Of a DNA stretch of 64,000 nucleotides, positions 10,501-20,206 are shown piece by piece. The translations under genes were made by a program, and so were the position numbers. Every line of letters begins with the position of its first letter. Positions within the stretch are counted from its first letter, which is position 1. The notes beneath the pieces were generated by a model, which had not been told where the DNA came from, searched no databases, and saw only the letters and a program-made list of their open reading frames with translations. This DNA is from JAWKIJ01 sp041394325 (lineage in GTDB: Bacteria; Actinomycetota; Acidimicrobiia; Acidimicrobiales; Microtrichaceae): NCBI GenBank assembly GCA_041394325.1, contig JAWKIJ010000001.1, positions 1,612,001 through 1,676,000 of the forward strand, read 5' to 3'.

Positions 10501-11505
10501 GTGTTCGAGGTGCGGCTGACGCGGAATGGCCTCGCCGCGGGCCAGGAGTTCGTCGAGAGCGTGCACCGGGCCGCGGCGTGCATGATCGATATCGACGGAG
10601 TGGTGCAGCGCGAGGCGACGCCGGGCGATGCGGCATCGCGGTCCTTCATGCGGTCGGCGGCCAAGCCGTTTCAGGCGGCGGCCGCGGTCGCGGACGGTGT
10701 GCTCGAAGCCTTCGGCCTCGACGACGGCCACCTTGCCGTCGCCTGCGGCTCACACGACGGGGGTAATGAGGCGGTGGCTCTCGTCACCGAACTCCTCGAC
10801 CTCGCGGGGCTGACCGGCGACCGCGTGATGGCCGGTGACGACGGCCGGGGTGGAGGACTCCGCCACCAGTGCTCGGGCAACCACGCGCTCGCCCTCGCGT
10901 GGTGCGTACACCGCGGTTGGCCCCTGGACGGCTACCTGGATCCCGGTCATCCGGTCCAGAATGCGATGGCCCGTGTGCTGGCGACCGTGCTGCGCGAAAC
11001 ACCCGAGACTGCCCCCGACAACTGTGGGATGCTCGCCTACCGGGCGACGCTCGGTTCCATCGCCAGGGCGTTCGCGCTGATGGCTGCCGCCCCCGAGGTT
11101 GCCGCGGCTCCCGGGGTGGCTGCGGTGCCCGGGTTGGGTCGCGTCGCGGCGGCGATGAGGTCCCACCCCCGGCTGGTGGGTGGTGTCGGCTGTGTCGACA
11201 CCACCCTGATGGAGGCCGTTCCCGGTGTCGTCGCGAAGTCCGGGGCCGAGGCCATCCTCGGGATCGGTTCCCGCGACGGCCTGGGTGTAGTGGTCCGCGT
11301 CTCGGACGGCTCGATGAGGGCGCTGGGCGCGGCGGCGTTCGCGGTCGCCGACCGGTGGCTGGGTATCGACGTGGTTCCGTCAGCGGATGCGGGGATCGCA
11401 ACGGTCGTGGGCGCCGGCGTGGAGGTGCCGGTTCGCGACGGTCGGGGTCGGGTCATCGGTGCACTCCGGCCCCACGGCGACCTCGACGCCACGGCTCGGA
11501 CCTGA
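10501..11505 (+). CDS. L-asparaginase II family protein
   Basis: A 334-residue protein of the thermolabile asparaginase family (as in Rhizobium AnsA), which hydrolyses asparagine to aspartate and ammonia. Recognisable blocks are SFMRSAAKPFQAAA, VACGSHDGGNEAV, HQCSGNHALAL (usually NCSGKHA), and KSGAEAILGIG. No signal peptide is seen, so it should be cytoplasmic. The GTG at 10501 begins the conserved VRLTRNG segment. It is divergent from metH. The lysine usually found in CSGKHA is asparagine here, which may alter activity. Confidence 0.87.
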   Translation: MFEVRLTRNGLAAGQEFVESVHRAAACMIDIDGVVQREATPGDAASRSFMRSAAKPFQAAAAVADGVLEAFGLDDGHLAVACGSHDGGNEAVALVTELLDLAGLTGDRVMAGDDGRGGGLRHQCSGNHALALAWCVHRGWPLDGYLDPGHPVQNAMARVLATVLRETPETAPDNCGMLAYRATLGSIARAFALMAAAPEVAAAPGVAAVPGLGRVAAAMRSHPRLVGGVGCVDTTLMEAVPGVVAKSGAEAILGIGSRDGLGVVVRVSDGSMRALGAAAFAVADRWLGIDVVPSADAGIATVVGAGVEVPVRDGRGRVIGALRPHGDLDATART

Positions 11506-11543
11506 GGCCCCCGCACCGGAGGACCGGCCGACTCGATGTGAGC

Positions 11544-13591
11544 TCAGCGTCGTCGATGGCGTGGCGCCGCCCGGCGTGCGCGGCTCCGAACCGGAGCCCA
11601 GCTGCCCAGCAGCGAGTTGCAGATCGGCGCCGCGCCGATCGTCATGTTGCGTGAACGTGCGACACCGCACACGAACTTCACGAAGATGATGAAACGGTAG
11701 AACGCCGTGATCTGCTCGGGGGTGGGACCCGTCGATGGCGCCGGTGCGGCGGTGGGTGCGGGTGCGGGAGGTGCGACACCGGGTGGCGACGAGTTGGGAG
11801 GTACCACCGCGATCGTGGCCGGCGGCGGTCCGTAACCCGACAACCCACTCGACACCTGGCCTGAGGAGCTGGCGGTGGCGGACCGTCCGGCGCGTTGCAT
11901 CGTGACGTGGACGAAATAGGCACCTGCCCCGACCCCCGCGCCGTTCCAGGTGAACGTGTTCTGCCCGGGCTGGACCGTGATGCCGCTCGCGATCGGGGTG
12001 CCGAGGCCGTCCGCTGTCGAGCGATTGGTGTCCACATAGATCGTCGCGGTCGTCCCCGGTGCGTAGGAGTCGTCACGGAAGCCGATGTCGAAGGTGGGCG
12101 ACACGGTCTCGTCGCGCAGCAGCTTGACGTCGTCGATCTGCCAGCTCCGCCCGCCCGGGTCCTCGTGCGGATCGATCCGCAACATGTCCACGAAGGTCGT
12201 CCAGCCGTGGCCCCAGCCGATGAACTCGCTGTTGCCGGCTGGATCGACGAGCGCCGCAGCGGGGTTGGTGCGCAGGTCGATCACGTAGGTGTGTCGTCCG
12301 GGCAGCACCACGAAGGGGTAGCTCACCTGCTGGTGGTTGCCGTCGAAGCCCCGCCAGATGATGCGTCCGACGAGCCCCCCGCCCGGTGCGTCCTCGAGGC
12401 CGAACGGTCCGTCGTAGCTCGCCGTGAACACGACCTTGTGGTACAGGGTCGCGTCGATCTGGCGGGCGCCGAGGTCCATGACCACGACGGGATCGTTGGG
12501 GTTCCCGCCGATCGCTCCGAAGAGTTGCCCGTCGTGCACCGACGCGGTGGTGTTGAAGGTCGCGGCGACGTCGGTGTTCTCGTTCATGTCCCACGGGTTG
12601 GAACGGACCTCGGTCGCGAAGTCGCCACCGCCGGTGTCGCTCGGGGAGGTGAGCACCGGCTCGGGTGTGCGTGCCCGGTCGAGGGCGACGTTCGCACTGG
12701 GAGCGAAGCGGTCGCCGCTGACCGAGACGTAGAAGCGGTTGGTGGATCCGCGCAGCACTCCCTGGGGTATGTGCACGACCGAGCCTCCCTGGAAGGTCCC
12801 GACGAAGTTCCCCGTACTCGACGCCCCCACGGCGGTGTAGCCGTCGTCCGCGGTGTTGCCGTTGAGGTCCTGCCACAGTTCGACGTCGCCGGTTCCGCCG
12901 ACGGTGACCGCGACCGAGTCGTCGGGGTGGTACAGCGACACGTCGTCGAAGGTGAGCGTGGGCTTGTCGGACTCGTTGAACGCCGGCGCGAGGTACAACA
13001 AGGTGACACCACCACCCCACGCGGGTCCGCGAAGCGGGGAGGCCTGCCGGGACCGCTTCGAGGTCGCCCGAGCCCACCATGTCGAGGTCGTAGTTGTGCC
13101 AACCCCTTCGGATCTGGAAGTAGCGGTAGCCGTCGGAGCAGTGGTCGCACGATCGAAAGCCGACCGCTCCGACCGCGCCACGGTCGGAGTTCATCCGGAA
13201 CGCGAGGTGCGTGTAGTACCCGGTGTCGACGGGCCGGGCGCGGATCGCGCAGTGCCGTCGTGGGGATGCCGCCCGGTTCGCCACGCATGAGGAACACCTG
13301 TGCGGCGTTCGTCACCCGGAGCATCCCGTCCTCGTAGGACGGCTGGCCGACGACGTGCAACGGGGTGGGGAACACGTCTTCGGGATTCGTGAAGTCGAGA
13401 CGGTCCTGCCACTGGTTCGCGAAGTAGTCGGTCGGCGCGGCGACCGAGGTGCTGTCCACCGACGTCGTGGTCGAGGTCGCCGATGCGGGTGACTCCACGA
13501 TGACCGTGGCGATCAGGGCGGCGGTCGCGGCGACGGCGATCGTCCGCACGCGATGCTTCGTTCGCGGTCGACGGGTCGGGGCAGCGTGCAT
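11544..13591 (-). CDS. Large secreted protein of unknown function (two apparent frameshifts)
   Basis: About 683 residues after repair. The N-terminus has a twin-positive stretch and a hydrophobic signal (VAATAALIATVIVESPASA). The exported part alternates beta-rich stretches (WQDRLDFTNPEDVFPTPLHV, SWQIDDVKLLRDETV, QPGQNTFTWNGAG) that look like jelly-roll or fibronectin-like carbohydrate-binding modules. It ends with a Pro/Ala/Thr-rich region and a Cys-containing tail. I do not recognise a catalytic domain. Breaks near 13240 and 13029 are each repaired by one CG, giving a continuous RPVDTGYYTHLAFRM and a continuous PAWGGGVTLLYLAP. AGGAAGGA precedes the ATG by four bases. Confidence 0.75.
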
Positions 13592-13819
13592 TGGTCCTTC
13601 CTGGCGCCACACGGCGTTCGACGCGGGCATCGCTGCGTTATCGGCGCGGCACGGCTCCAACCTGAGCGCGCCCGGCGGGTGTCGTGCATGGGTGGATCCC
13701 GGTCCCCTCGCCGCGTTCCGCTGTCGGAGGGGGGACATCCCCCGTGGAGACCGGCCGATCGGGCGTCGTACCGTTCGGCTCCTCCCCTCCGCACACGTCG
13801 ACGCGACGGGATCCGATCG

Positions 13820-14491
13820 ATGTCCACCAACACTTCTCCGGTGTCCGCCCCTACCCGCGCCCACCCCGGAACGTACGGCGAATCCGCGTCCGACGTAGGG
13901 TCCGGCTCGACCCAATCCGCGCCCGGGATCGAGGCCGGGTTCCCCCGCAGGCTGGAGGTGGTCGGCTGGGTCGACCCGGCGCTCACCGAGGAGGGGGTCG
14001 GACCGTTGTCCTCCTACGCCGAGAGGTTTTGGCTGCCGCTGCTCGGCCCGTCGACCATGTGGCTCCTCCGCCGGTTCGCCCGCGGTCTGGAGGTGTACCC
14101 CGAAGGGTTTCGCCTCGACCTGGTCGACACCGGCAGGGCGCTGGGCCTCGGTGAGAGCATGGCGCGGTCGTCGTCGATTCAGCGCAGCCTCGTGCGAGCG
14201 TGTCAGTTCCAGATGGCGGCGAGGGTGACCACCGAGCGACTCGCGGTGCGCACCCTGATGCCGTTCCTCAGTCGCCGACAGCTCTCGCGGCTGACGCCGA
14301 CCCTGCAGGACGCGCATCGAGAGTGGATCTCCTCACGGTCCGATCCCGACACCGTCCGGTTGGTCGCCGCCGCGGCCGACGGGTTGTTGCGGGCCGGTGA
14401 GGAGCCCGAGGATCTTGCCTCGGCCCTGCGCGAATGGGGATGCGACCCCCTGGCGATCCGAGTCGCGTTGGCCTCGACGCGGGGATGGTGA
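13820..14491 (+). CDS. Conserved actinobacterial protein of unknown function
   Basis: A 223-residue soluble protein. After a low-complexity Ser/Thr/Gly N-terminus (about 45 residues) comes ERFWLPLLGPSTMWLLRRFA, then an arginine-rich helical region (RTLMPFLSRRQLSRLTPTLQ). I recall similar uncharacterised proteins in actinomycetes but no function. It has no signal peptide and no clear membrane segment. It faces the secreted protein gene across a 228-base gap in which I see no further gene, and converges on the aminopeptidase gene. Confidence 0.65.
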   Translation: MSTNTSPVSAPTRAHPGTYGESASDVGSGSTQSAPGIEAGFPRRLEVVGWVDPALTEEGVGPLSSYAERFWLPLLGPSTMWLLRRFARGLEVYPEGFRLDLVDTGRALGLGESMARSSSIQRSLVRACQFQMAARVTTERLAVRTLMPFLSRRQLSRLTPTLQDAHREWISSRSDPDTVRLVAAAADGLLRAGEEPEDLASALREWGCDPLAIRVALASTRGW

Positions 14492-14529
14492 GCGCGGTGC
14501 GGACGGCCGAAGGTGTCCGGGTGGCGGTA

Positions 14530-16035
14530 TTAGCGGCCTGGTGATCGTCCACCCAGCCAGGCGAGGAGGGTGCGGACCCCGAATCCGGTTCCACCGCGGC
14601 TGACCTCCGCGCCGGCGGCCTCGGTGAACGCGGGGCCGGCGATGTCGAGATGTGCCCAGGCGACGTCCTCGCCCACGAACTCCTTGAGGAACAGCCCGCG
14701 GTGAGCGTGCCGCCGTATCGGCCACCGATGTTCTTGAGGTCGGCGATCGGGGAGTCCAACAACGTGCGGTACTCGGTGGGAAGCGGTAGGGGCCACACCT
14801 TCTCTCCCGCGTTGTCCGCTGCGGTGCGCAACTCCTCGATCAGGTCGTCGTCGTTGCCCATCAGCCCCGCGATCCGGTCGCCGAGTGCCACCATGCACGC
14901 ACCGGTGAGGGTGGCGAGGTCCACGATCGTGCCGTGGCCGTCACCCGACGCCATGTCGAGCGCGTCGGCGAGTACGAGGCGACCCTCCGCGTCGGTGTTG
15001 AGGACCTCCACGGTGGTGCCGTTGCGATAGGTGAGCACGTCGCCGGGTCGGGTGGCGTCGGGGCCGGGCATGTTGTCGGTCATCGGGGTGTAGCTGGTGA
15101 CCGGTACCCGCACCCCCAACTCGCCGAGGGCGCACATGGTGGCCACCACCGCGGCGGCGCCGCCCATGTCGCACTTCATCGTCATCATCGACTCGGCCGG
15201 TTTGAGGCTGAGCCCGCCGGAGTCGAAGGTGATTCCCTTGCCGACGAGGGCGATCGAGTCGGAGCCCTTCGCCCCGGCTCGACGCCTGGTGCCTCGGCCG
15301 GCGTCCCCGGCCTTTGATGTGGAGGGCGTGTACTCCATCTTCACGAAGCGGACGTCCTGGGCCGATCCGCGGCCCACGCCCAACAGCCCGCCGAGGCCCT
15401 TCGACAGGGCCTTGGTGCCGTCGAGGACGCTCACCTTGAGGCCGGCCTCGCGGCCCCGTGTCCGGGCGATCTCGGCGAAGCGCGACGGGGTGAGCGAACC
15501 CCCGGCTCGTTGACGAGATCGCGGGCGAGGCATACGCGCCGGCGACCACCGTCGCGGTGCGCAGCCCGGCGCGGCCGCCGCCGGGGTGAGCGATCGTCAC
15601 GGCCCCGACGTGGCGACGGGTCGCCTTCGTCGACGACTTGGCGGAGCGGAACCGGTCGTCGCGGTAGGAACCCAACGCGGCACCTTCGGCGATCGCCTGG
15701 ACGGCGGCATCGGCATCGACGTCGGTGTCGTCACCGACGAGGGTCGAGGCGTCGATGCAAACCGCCGGGTGGGTATCGAGTTCGCGCACGGCGATCGCGG
15801 CCGCCCGTCGAAGGATCGTCGTGCTGACCTCGGTGGAGGGTCCGATGCCCACCAGGAGCGTCACCCGCGAGGGCTCCCCGGTGAAGATCTGGGTGGAACC
15901 GACTGCTCCCTCGAAGGAGAATCGGGACAGGAGTTCCTTGCCGATACCACCGTCGCCGAGGCGGTCCGACGCGACGAGTACCGCGGTCACGGCCGCGTTG
16001 TTGGGTCGCTTCCGTACGAGTTTCAGGTCGATCAC
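14530..16035 (-). CDS. pepA: Leucyl aminopeptidase, M17 family (three apparent frameshifts)
   Basis: About 502 residues once repaired, the usual family length. A two-metal aminopeptidase that removes N-terminal residues from peptides. The catalytic domain carries VGKGITFDSGGLSLKP, KCDMGGAAAV, NTDAEGRLVLAD and DLATLTGA, with the metal and bicarbonate-site residues. The frame is lost near 15524, 15499-15503 and 14694; adding a single G or C at each restores ASARDLVNEPGGSLTP and TAGLFLKEFVG. The GTG at 16035 overlaps the adenosyltransferase stop (GTGA), so the two are coupled. Confidence 0.92.
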
Positions 16036-16652
16036 GGAGGTTCCTCGTTTCTGCGGGTGTCGTCGGTGGCCGGGTGTGAAACGGGCTTCGGCACCGACCG
16101 CACCGCCACGGACTCACCGCCTTCGGCCCAGCGGGCGACGGCCCACACCAGGTCCGACAGGCGGTTGAGGTAGGCGCCGGCGAGGGAGGACTGGTCGCCG
16201 ATCGCCACGACGGAGCGCTCGGCCCGGCGAACGACCGTACGGGCGACGTCGAGCGCGGCCGCGGTGGGATTGGCGCCGGGGACGACGAACTCGGTGGGCA
16301 TCGCAAACCGTCCCGTGACATCGTCGATGAGCGATTCGAGGCGGTCGATCATCGGCTGGTCGACCCGGGTCGCCCCGTCGGTGAGCTTGGCCCGACTGTC
16401 GGGGCCGGTGGCGAGATCGGCCATCACGACCCACAGGTCGCGCTGGACACCGATCAGGATGTCGTCGAGGTAGGGAACGATCCCGGCCTCGGGACCGGTC
16501 GCCTGCCCGGCCACGGCTCGTGCGAATCCGAGTGAGGACTGCGCCTCGTCGACGTCGCCGTAGGCGGAGGGACGGGGGGAGTGCTTGGGTTCACGCCCAC
16601 CGAAGTAGAGGCCGGTCGTGCCGTCGTCGCCTTTGCGCGTATACAGCTTCAT
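16032..16652 (-). CDS. Cob(I)alamin adenosyltransferase, PduO type
   Basis: A 206-residue enzyme that makes adenosylcobalamin from ATP and reduced cobalamin. The N-terminal YTRKGDDGTTGLYFGG is the ATP-binding signature; the helical-bundle body has VVPGANPTAAALDVARTVVRRAER and a C-terminal LNRLSDLVWAVARW. The ATG at 16652 places this motif at the N-terminus as in the family. A cobalamin-related neighbour, metH, lies 6 kb away. Stop overlaps the pepA start. The charged tail after about residue 180 is not conserved. Confidence 0.93.
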   Translation of the reverse strand: MKLYTRKGDDGTTGLYFGGREPKHSPRPSAYGDVDEAQSSLGFARAVAGQATGPEAGIVPYLDDILIGVQRDLWVVMADLATGPDSRAKLTDGATRVDQPMIDRLESLIDDVTGRFAMPTEFVVPGANPTAAALDVARTVVRRAERSVVAIGDQSSLAGAYLNRLSDLVWAVARWAEGGESVAVRSVPKPVSHPATDDTRRNEEPP

Positions 16653-16773
16653 CGGACCACCCGGCTCACCGCTCCGTTCCACATGTGACGGTTCGACCCT
16701 ATCGGTCCGCGGCGACCGGTCCGACGGCTGCGGCGACATGGCGGAGGGTCACAACTCGGGGAATGGGCGGGCC

Positions 16774-16802
16774 TTGGTGAATGTTGACCAAGTCAGTAGG
16801 GT
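16774..16802 (+). promoter_or_regulatory. Candidate promoter with overlapping TGAC-N3-GTCA operator
   Basis: TTGGTG (16774-16779) and TAGGGT (16797-16802) are 17 bases apart, a plausible -35/-10 pair for the rhodanese-E1 gene. Between them lies TTGACCAAGTCA (16784-16795), an inverted repeat TGAC-CAA-GTCA. Such a position suggests repression. An Rrf2-type regulator of sulfur or Fe-S genes is a guess. Confidence 0.4.
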
Positions 16803-16863
16803 TTTGCGTCGCCCGTCCGGGCTTCTGCGACCGGACAATCCGAGAGAGGTCGAGCAAGTCGTC

Positions 16864-18039
16864 ATGTCGTCGTTCCGTGATCTGTTGAACACCACCAAGG
16901 CGGATATCGCCGAGGTCAGCACCGCCGAAGCCGAGGCGTTGCGCGAGCGGGGTGCCGTCGTGCTGGACGTCCGCGAGGCGGACGAGTTCGAGCAGGGGGC
17001 CATCCCCGGCGCGATCTTCATTCCCCGCGGTCGCCTCGAGACCCAGGTCGAAGGCCGCATCCCCGACAAGGCGGCCAAGGTGGTCGTGCACTGCGCCAGT
17101 GGCGTCCGCTCGGCGTTTGCCGCCAAGACGCTGTCCGAGCTCGGCTATTCCGACGTCGCGTCGATGGCCGGAGGCTTCAACAAGTGGAAGGACGAGGGCC
17201 GCGACTGGAAGGCGCCTCGCGTGCTCTCCCCCGATCAGCGGAACCGCTACCAACGGCATCTGCTGGTTCCCGAGGTCGGCGAGGAGGGTCAGCAGAAGCT
17301 GCTCGACGCCAAGGTGCTGCTGTTGGGCGCGGGTGGTCTCGGCTCGCCCTCCGCGCTGTACCTCGCCGCCGCGGGTGTGGGCACCATCGGGATCGTGGAC
17401 ATGGACGTGGTCGACGCGTCCAACCTCCAACGCCAGATCCTGCACGGCATCGACCGCATCGGCGACCGCAAGGTCGACTCCGCCAAGAAGACCCTCACCG
17501 CGCTCAACCCCGACGTCGACGTCGTCACCTTCGACCGCCGCCTCGACGCGTCCAACATCGAGGAGATCATCTCCGGGTTCGACCTGGTGGTCGACGGCGC
17601 GGACAACTTCCCCGTCCGTTACATGCTGAACGACGCGTCGGTGAAGCTCGGCATCCCGGTCATCCACGGGTCGATCTTCCGCTTCGAGGGCCAGGTCACG
17701 GTCTTCGATCCGAAGTCGGGCCCGACCTACCGCGACATGCTGCCCGAACCTCCTCCACCGGAGATGGCGCCGAGCTGCGCCGAGGCAGGCGTGCTGGGCG
17801 CGCTTCCCGGCATCATCGGCACGCTCCAGGCGATCGAGGCGCTGAAGCTGATCCTCGGGGTGGGGACGCCGTTGGTCGGGCGGTATCTCACGTTCGACGC
17901 GCTCGAGATGGAGTTCCGCGAGTACCGCCTGCGAATCGATCCGCGCAACGAGATCACCTACGCCAACCGCGACCAGATCGTGGTGACCGAGCTCGAAGGG
18001 CAGTGCTCGCCGGCACCCTTGCAGGCGCCCGCTGCCTGA
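16864..18039 (+). CDS. Rhodanese-E1 (ThiF/MoeB-like) fusion, sulfur-carrier adenylyltransferase
   Basis: A 391-residue protein with a rhodanese domain first (about 12-115, active cysteine 77 in HCASGVRS) and an E1-like adenylylating domain second (about 120-380). The E1 part has GAGGLGSPSALYLA for ATP, DASNLQRQILH, VDGADNFPVRY and the loop cysteine 305 in SCAEAGVLG. Such enzymes adenylate and sulfurate carrier proteins for molybdopterin, thiamine or cysteine synthesis. Two points are odd: rhodanese is usually at the C-terminus in MoeB-rhodanese fusions, and the zinc CxxC pairs of MoeB are absent (TYRD where CxxC is normal, none at the C-terminus). Confidence 0.88.
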   Translation: MSSFRDLLNTTKADIAEVSTAEAEALRERGAVVLDVREADEFEQGAIPGAIFIPRGRLETQVEGRIPDKAAKVVVHCASGVRSAFAAKTLSELGYSDVASMAGGFNKWKDEGRDWKAPRVLSPDQRNRYQRHLLVPEVGEEGQQKLLDAKVLLLGAGGLGSPSALYLAAAGVGTIGIVDMDVVDASNLQRQILHGIDRIGDRKVDSAKKTLTALNPDVDVVTFDRRLDASNIEEIISGFDLVVDGADNFPVRYMLNDASVKLGIPVIHGSIFRFEGQVTVFDPKSGPTYRDMLPEPPPPEMAPSCAEAGVLGALPGIIGTLQAIEALKLILGVGTPLVGRYLTFDALEMEFREYRLRIDPRNEITYANRDQIVVTELEGQCSPAPLQAPAA

Positions 18040-18085
18040 CGGGCGCGGCGGCCCGACCTCGGCGCCGGCCGGTGGTGCCGGGCTC

Positions 18086-20104
18086 TCAGCGGCGGACCGA
18101 ACGGCAGCCGAGCGGTGACGCGGGCCGGCCCGGTCCGACGTTCAGCGCGAACGCGCAAACCGTCGACCGCCCGCGGGGCACGGTGACCGTGGCCCGAAAG
18201 CCGTGGTCGTCGCCGTAGCCGGGGAAGAACATCCCGACACCGAACCGACCACGGTTCGCCCCGACGAGCAAGGTCATCCGGTTGTTGACGAAGAGCAGCA
18301 CGCCGATTCCACCGCTCGTGTCACGGTCGAGTGCCCAACCGTCGAGTTGCACCTGCGATCCGCGGCGCGACACGGCGTCGGTGCCCCCCAGGGGATTCGG
18401 GTCGTACGGCACGTCGCGGCAACCGAGCGAGGTGTCGGTCCCGGCCCCGACGTTGACGGCGTCGACACACACCCGGTTCGGTCCGGCGTCCAGCGCGAAC
18501 CACACCTTGAAGCCGTGGGCGTCGCCCGCTCCGGGGTTGACGGCAGCCACGTCGGGACGCGACTCGGCGGCCACCGCGCCGGTGACCACCCGACGGCCGT
18601 TGACGCTCACGTGCACGGCGATCGGTGCCGAGGTGTCGGGGTCGATCGCCCAACCGGTGACCGATCCGAGCCGGGCCCAGGCGAACGTCGAGTCGAACGA
18701 TCCGATGGGCGAGGACCCCGGCGCGGTCGAGGGGGTCGATGCCGGTCCCGATGCGACCGTGACCGACGTGCAGCCCAGGATGGTGAGCGCACCGTAGGAC
18801 AGTTCGGCAGCCGCGACACATACCGTGTGCGAACCGGTGCCCGCCCGCCCGGCGGTCGAATAGCCGGTCGTGCCGGGCGCGCCGGCGACCGCCGTCGCGA
18901 CGTCGGGGCGCGGGGCCGAGGCGGTGCTCGACGCGACCGCCCGCCCGTCGACGAGTAGTCGGATCCCGACCGCCTCCGAGGATCGACGATCGAACGCCCA
19001 TCCGGACGCGCCGAGGGAGCCGTCCGGTGACGCGGTGAGGCGATCGACCACACCGGTCACGTAGGGGGCGCGCTGCGCGGCCTTGGCGCGGATCTGGTCC
19101 AGCACGGCCTCGACCCGGCCCGGGCAGTCGGTCTGGCCGACGTCACGGTGTCCGACCACCGTGGGGATCGTGACGGTCTGCCCGGTCGGGAACTTGTTGT
19201 CGGTGGTACCCAACACGGTGGTCGTTCCCCGGGGGTTCACGCCGGACAGGGCGAGCTTCCAACCGACGACCGACGCGGTGGCGTCGATCATCGCCTGTGG
19301 TGGGTCGCTCGACGAGAAGTCACCCATCAGCGAGACGCCGACGGTGCCGGTGTTGAACCCCGCAGCGTGGGCGCCGACCACCGGTGCGCCGATGTCGCCG
19401 TCCCGACCCTGCCAGATGCCGCCCCAACGGTCGATCAGGAAGTTGTAGGCGATGTCGTTCCAGCCGCGACTGTTCTGGTGGAACGCCTGGATGCCTCGGA
19501 GGATCGCGGGTACGTCACCCGGGCCGTAGTCGTTCGTGCCGGCGGTGTGATGGACGACCGCGAACCGGATCGACGTCGCCACCGAGTTGGCGGCCTTGGG
19601 AGGTGCGGCCCCCCAACTCCCACGGGAGTTGATCGACGGTCCGTCGTGGGCGACCGACGCTCCCGCTGCGGGCAGCGCAGTGGCGAGGACCCGCTCGCTC
19701 GACGAGCGGATGAGGTGTACCCGGACGTCGCCGGCCTTCGGGGCGGTCACCCGGTAGCCGTCCGCATCGCCAACCCAGACGGGCTCGCCGAAGTTGCGGT
19801 CCCCCACCGATCGCCGCGCTTCGCGGGATGAGTCGTCGGGTCCCGCGTCGGGCTCCGGTGCGTCCGACGCGACCGACGTCCAGGTGCCGTGGCGGTGGAC
19901 CTTGATCGTGGGGAGCGCCGCAGGGTCGCCGCGCCAGCTCACGGCGATCATGTCGAAGGGGTCGACGTCGATCACGGGAGCGTCGTCGTGCACCGCTCGG
20001 ACATCGACCACAGCGGTGGGGACCTCGGCGAACGCGGGGGAGGGGAGGAGCGTCGCGGCCAGGGCGAGGGCAACGAGCACGATCCATCGGGGGTGGCATC
20101 GCAT
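18086..20104 (-). CDS. Secreted N-acetylmuramoyl-L-alanine amidase with three C-terminal repeats
   Basis: A 672-residue exported protein (signal LVALALAATLLPSPAFA). The PGRP/amidase-2 domain spans about 165-330: AVVHHTAGTNDYG gives the first zinc histidine near residue 185, WNDIAYNFLIDRWG the tyrosine region, and VGHRDVGQTDCPG the second histidine and the zinc cysteine, so it looks catalytically competent for cutting peptide from murein. Three repeats follow, each with GWA(F/I/L)D and then V(D/N)(G/N): SGWAFDRRSSEAVGI, TGWAIDPDTSAPIAV, DGWALDRDTSGGIGV. Similar repeats occur on actinomycete surface proteins; their ligand is not known to me. Confidence 0.9.
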   Translation of the reverse strand: MRCHPRWIVLVALALAATLLPSPAFAEVPTAVVDVRAVHDDAPVIDVDPFDMIAVSWRGDPAALPTIKVHRHGTWTSVASDAPEPDAGPDDSSREARRSVGDRNFGEPVWVGDADGYRVTAPKAGDVRVHLIRSSSERVLATALPAAGASVAHDGPSINSRGSWGAAPPKAANSVATSIRFAVVHHTAGTNDYGPGDVPAILRGIQAFHQNSRGWNDIAYNFLIDRWGGIWQGRDGDIGAPVVGAHAAGFNTGTVGVSLMGDFSSSDPPQAMIDATASVVGWKLALSGVNPRGTTTVLGTTDNKFPTGQTVTIPTVVGHRDVGQTDCPGRVEAVLDQIRAKAAQRAPYVTGVVDRLTASPDGSLGASGWAFDRRSSEAVGIRLLVDGRAVASSTASAPRPDVATAVAGAPGTTGYSTAGRAGTGSHTVCVAAAELSYGALTILGCTSVTVASGPASTPSTAPGSSPIGSFDSTFAWARLGSVTGWAIDPDTSAPIAVHVSVNGRRVVTGAVAAESRPDVAAVNPGAGDAHGFKVWFALDAGPNRVCVDAVNVGAGTDTSLGCRDVPYDPNPLGGTDAVSRRGSQVQLDGWALDRDTSGGIGVLLFVNNRMTLLVGANRGRFGVGMFFPGYGDDHGFRATVTVPRGRSTVCAFALNVGPGRPASPLGCRSVRR

Positions 20105-20206
20105 CGGTTCGAGGGTACCGACGGGCCAGGCGATCCCGACCTCGCGGTCGGGAGGTGCGGATGTCGGAAGGAGGAGAACGGCGATCGGTTTGATAGACAT
20201 CCGCCG

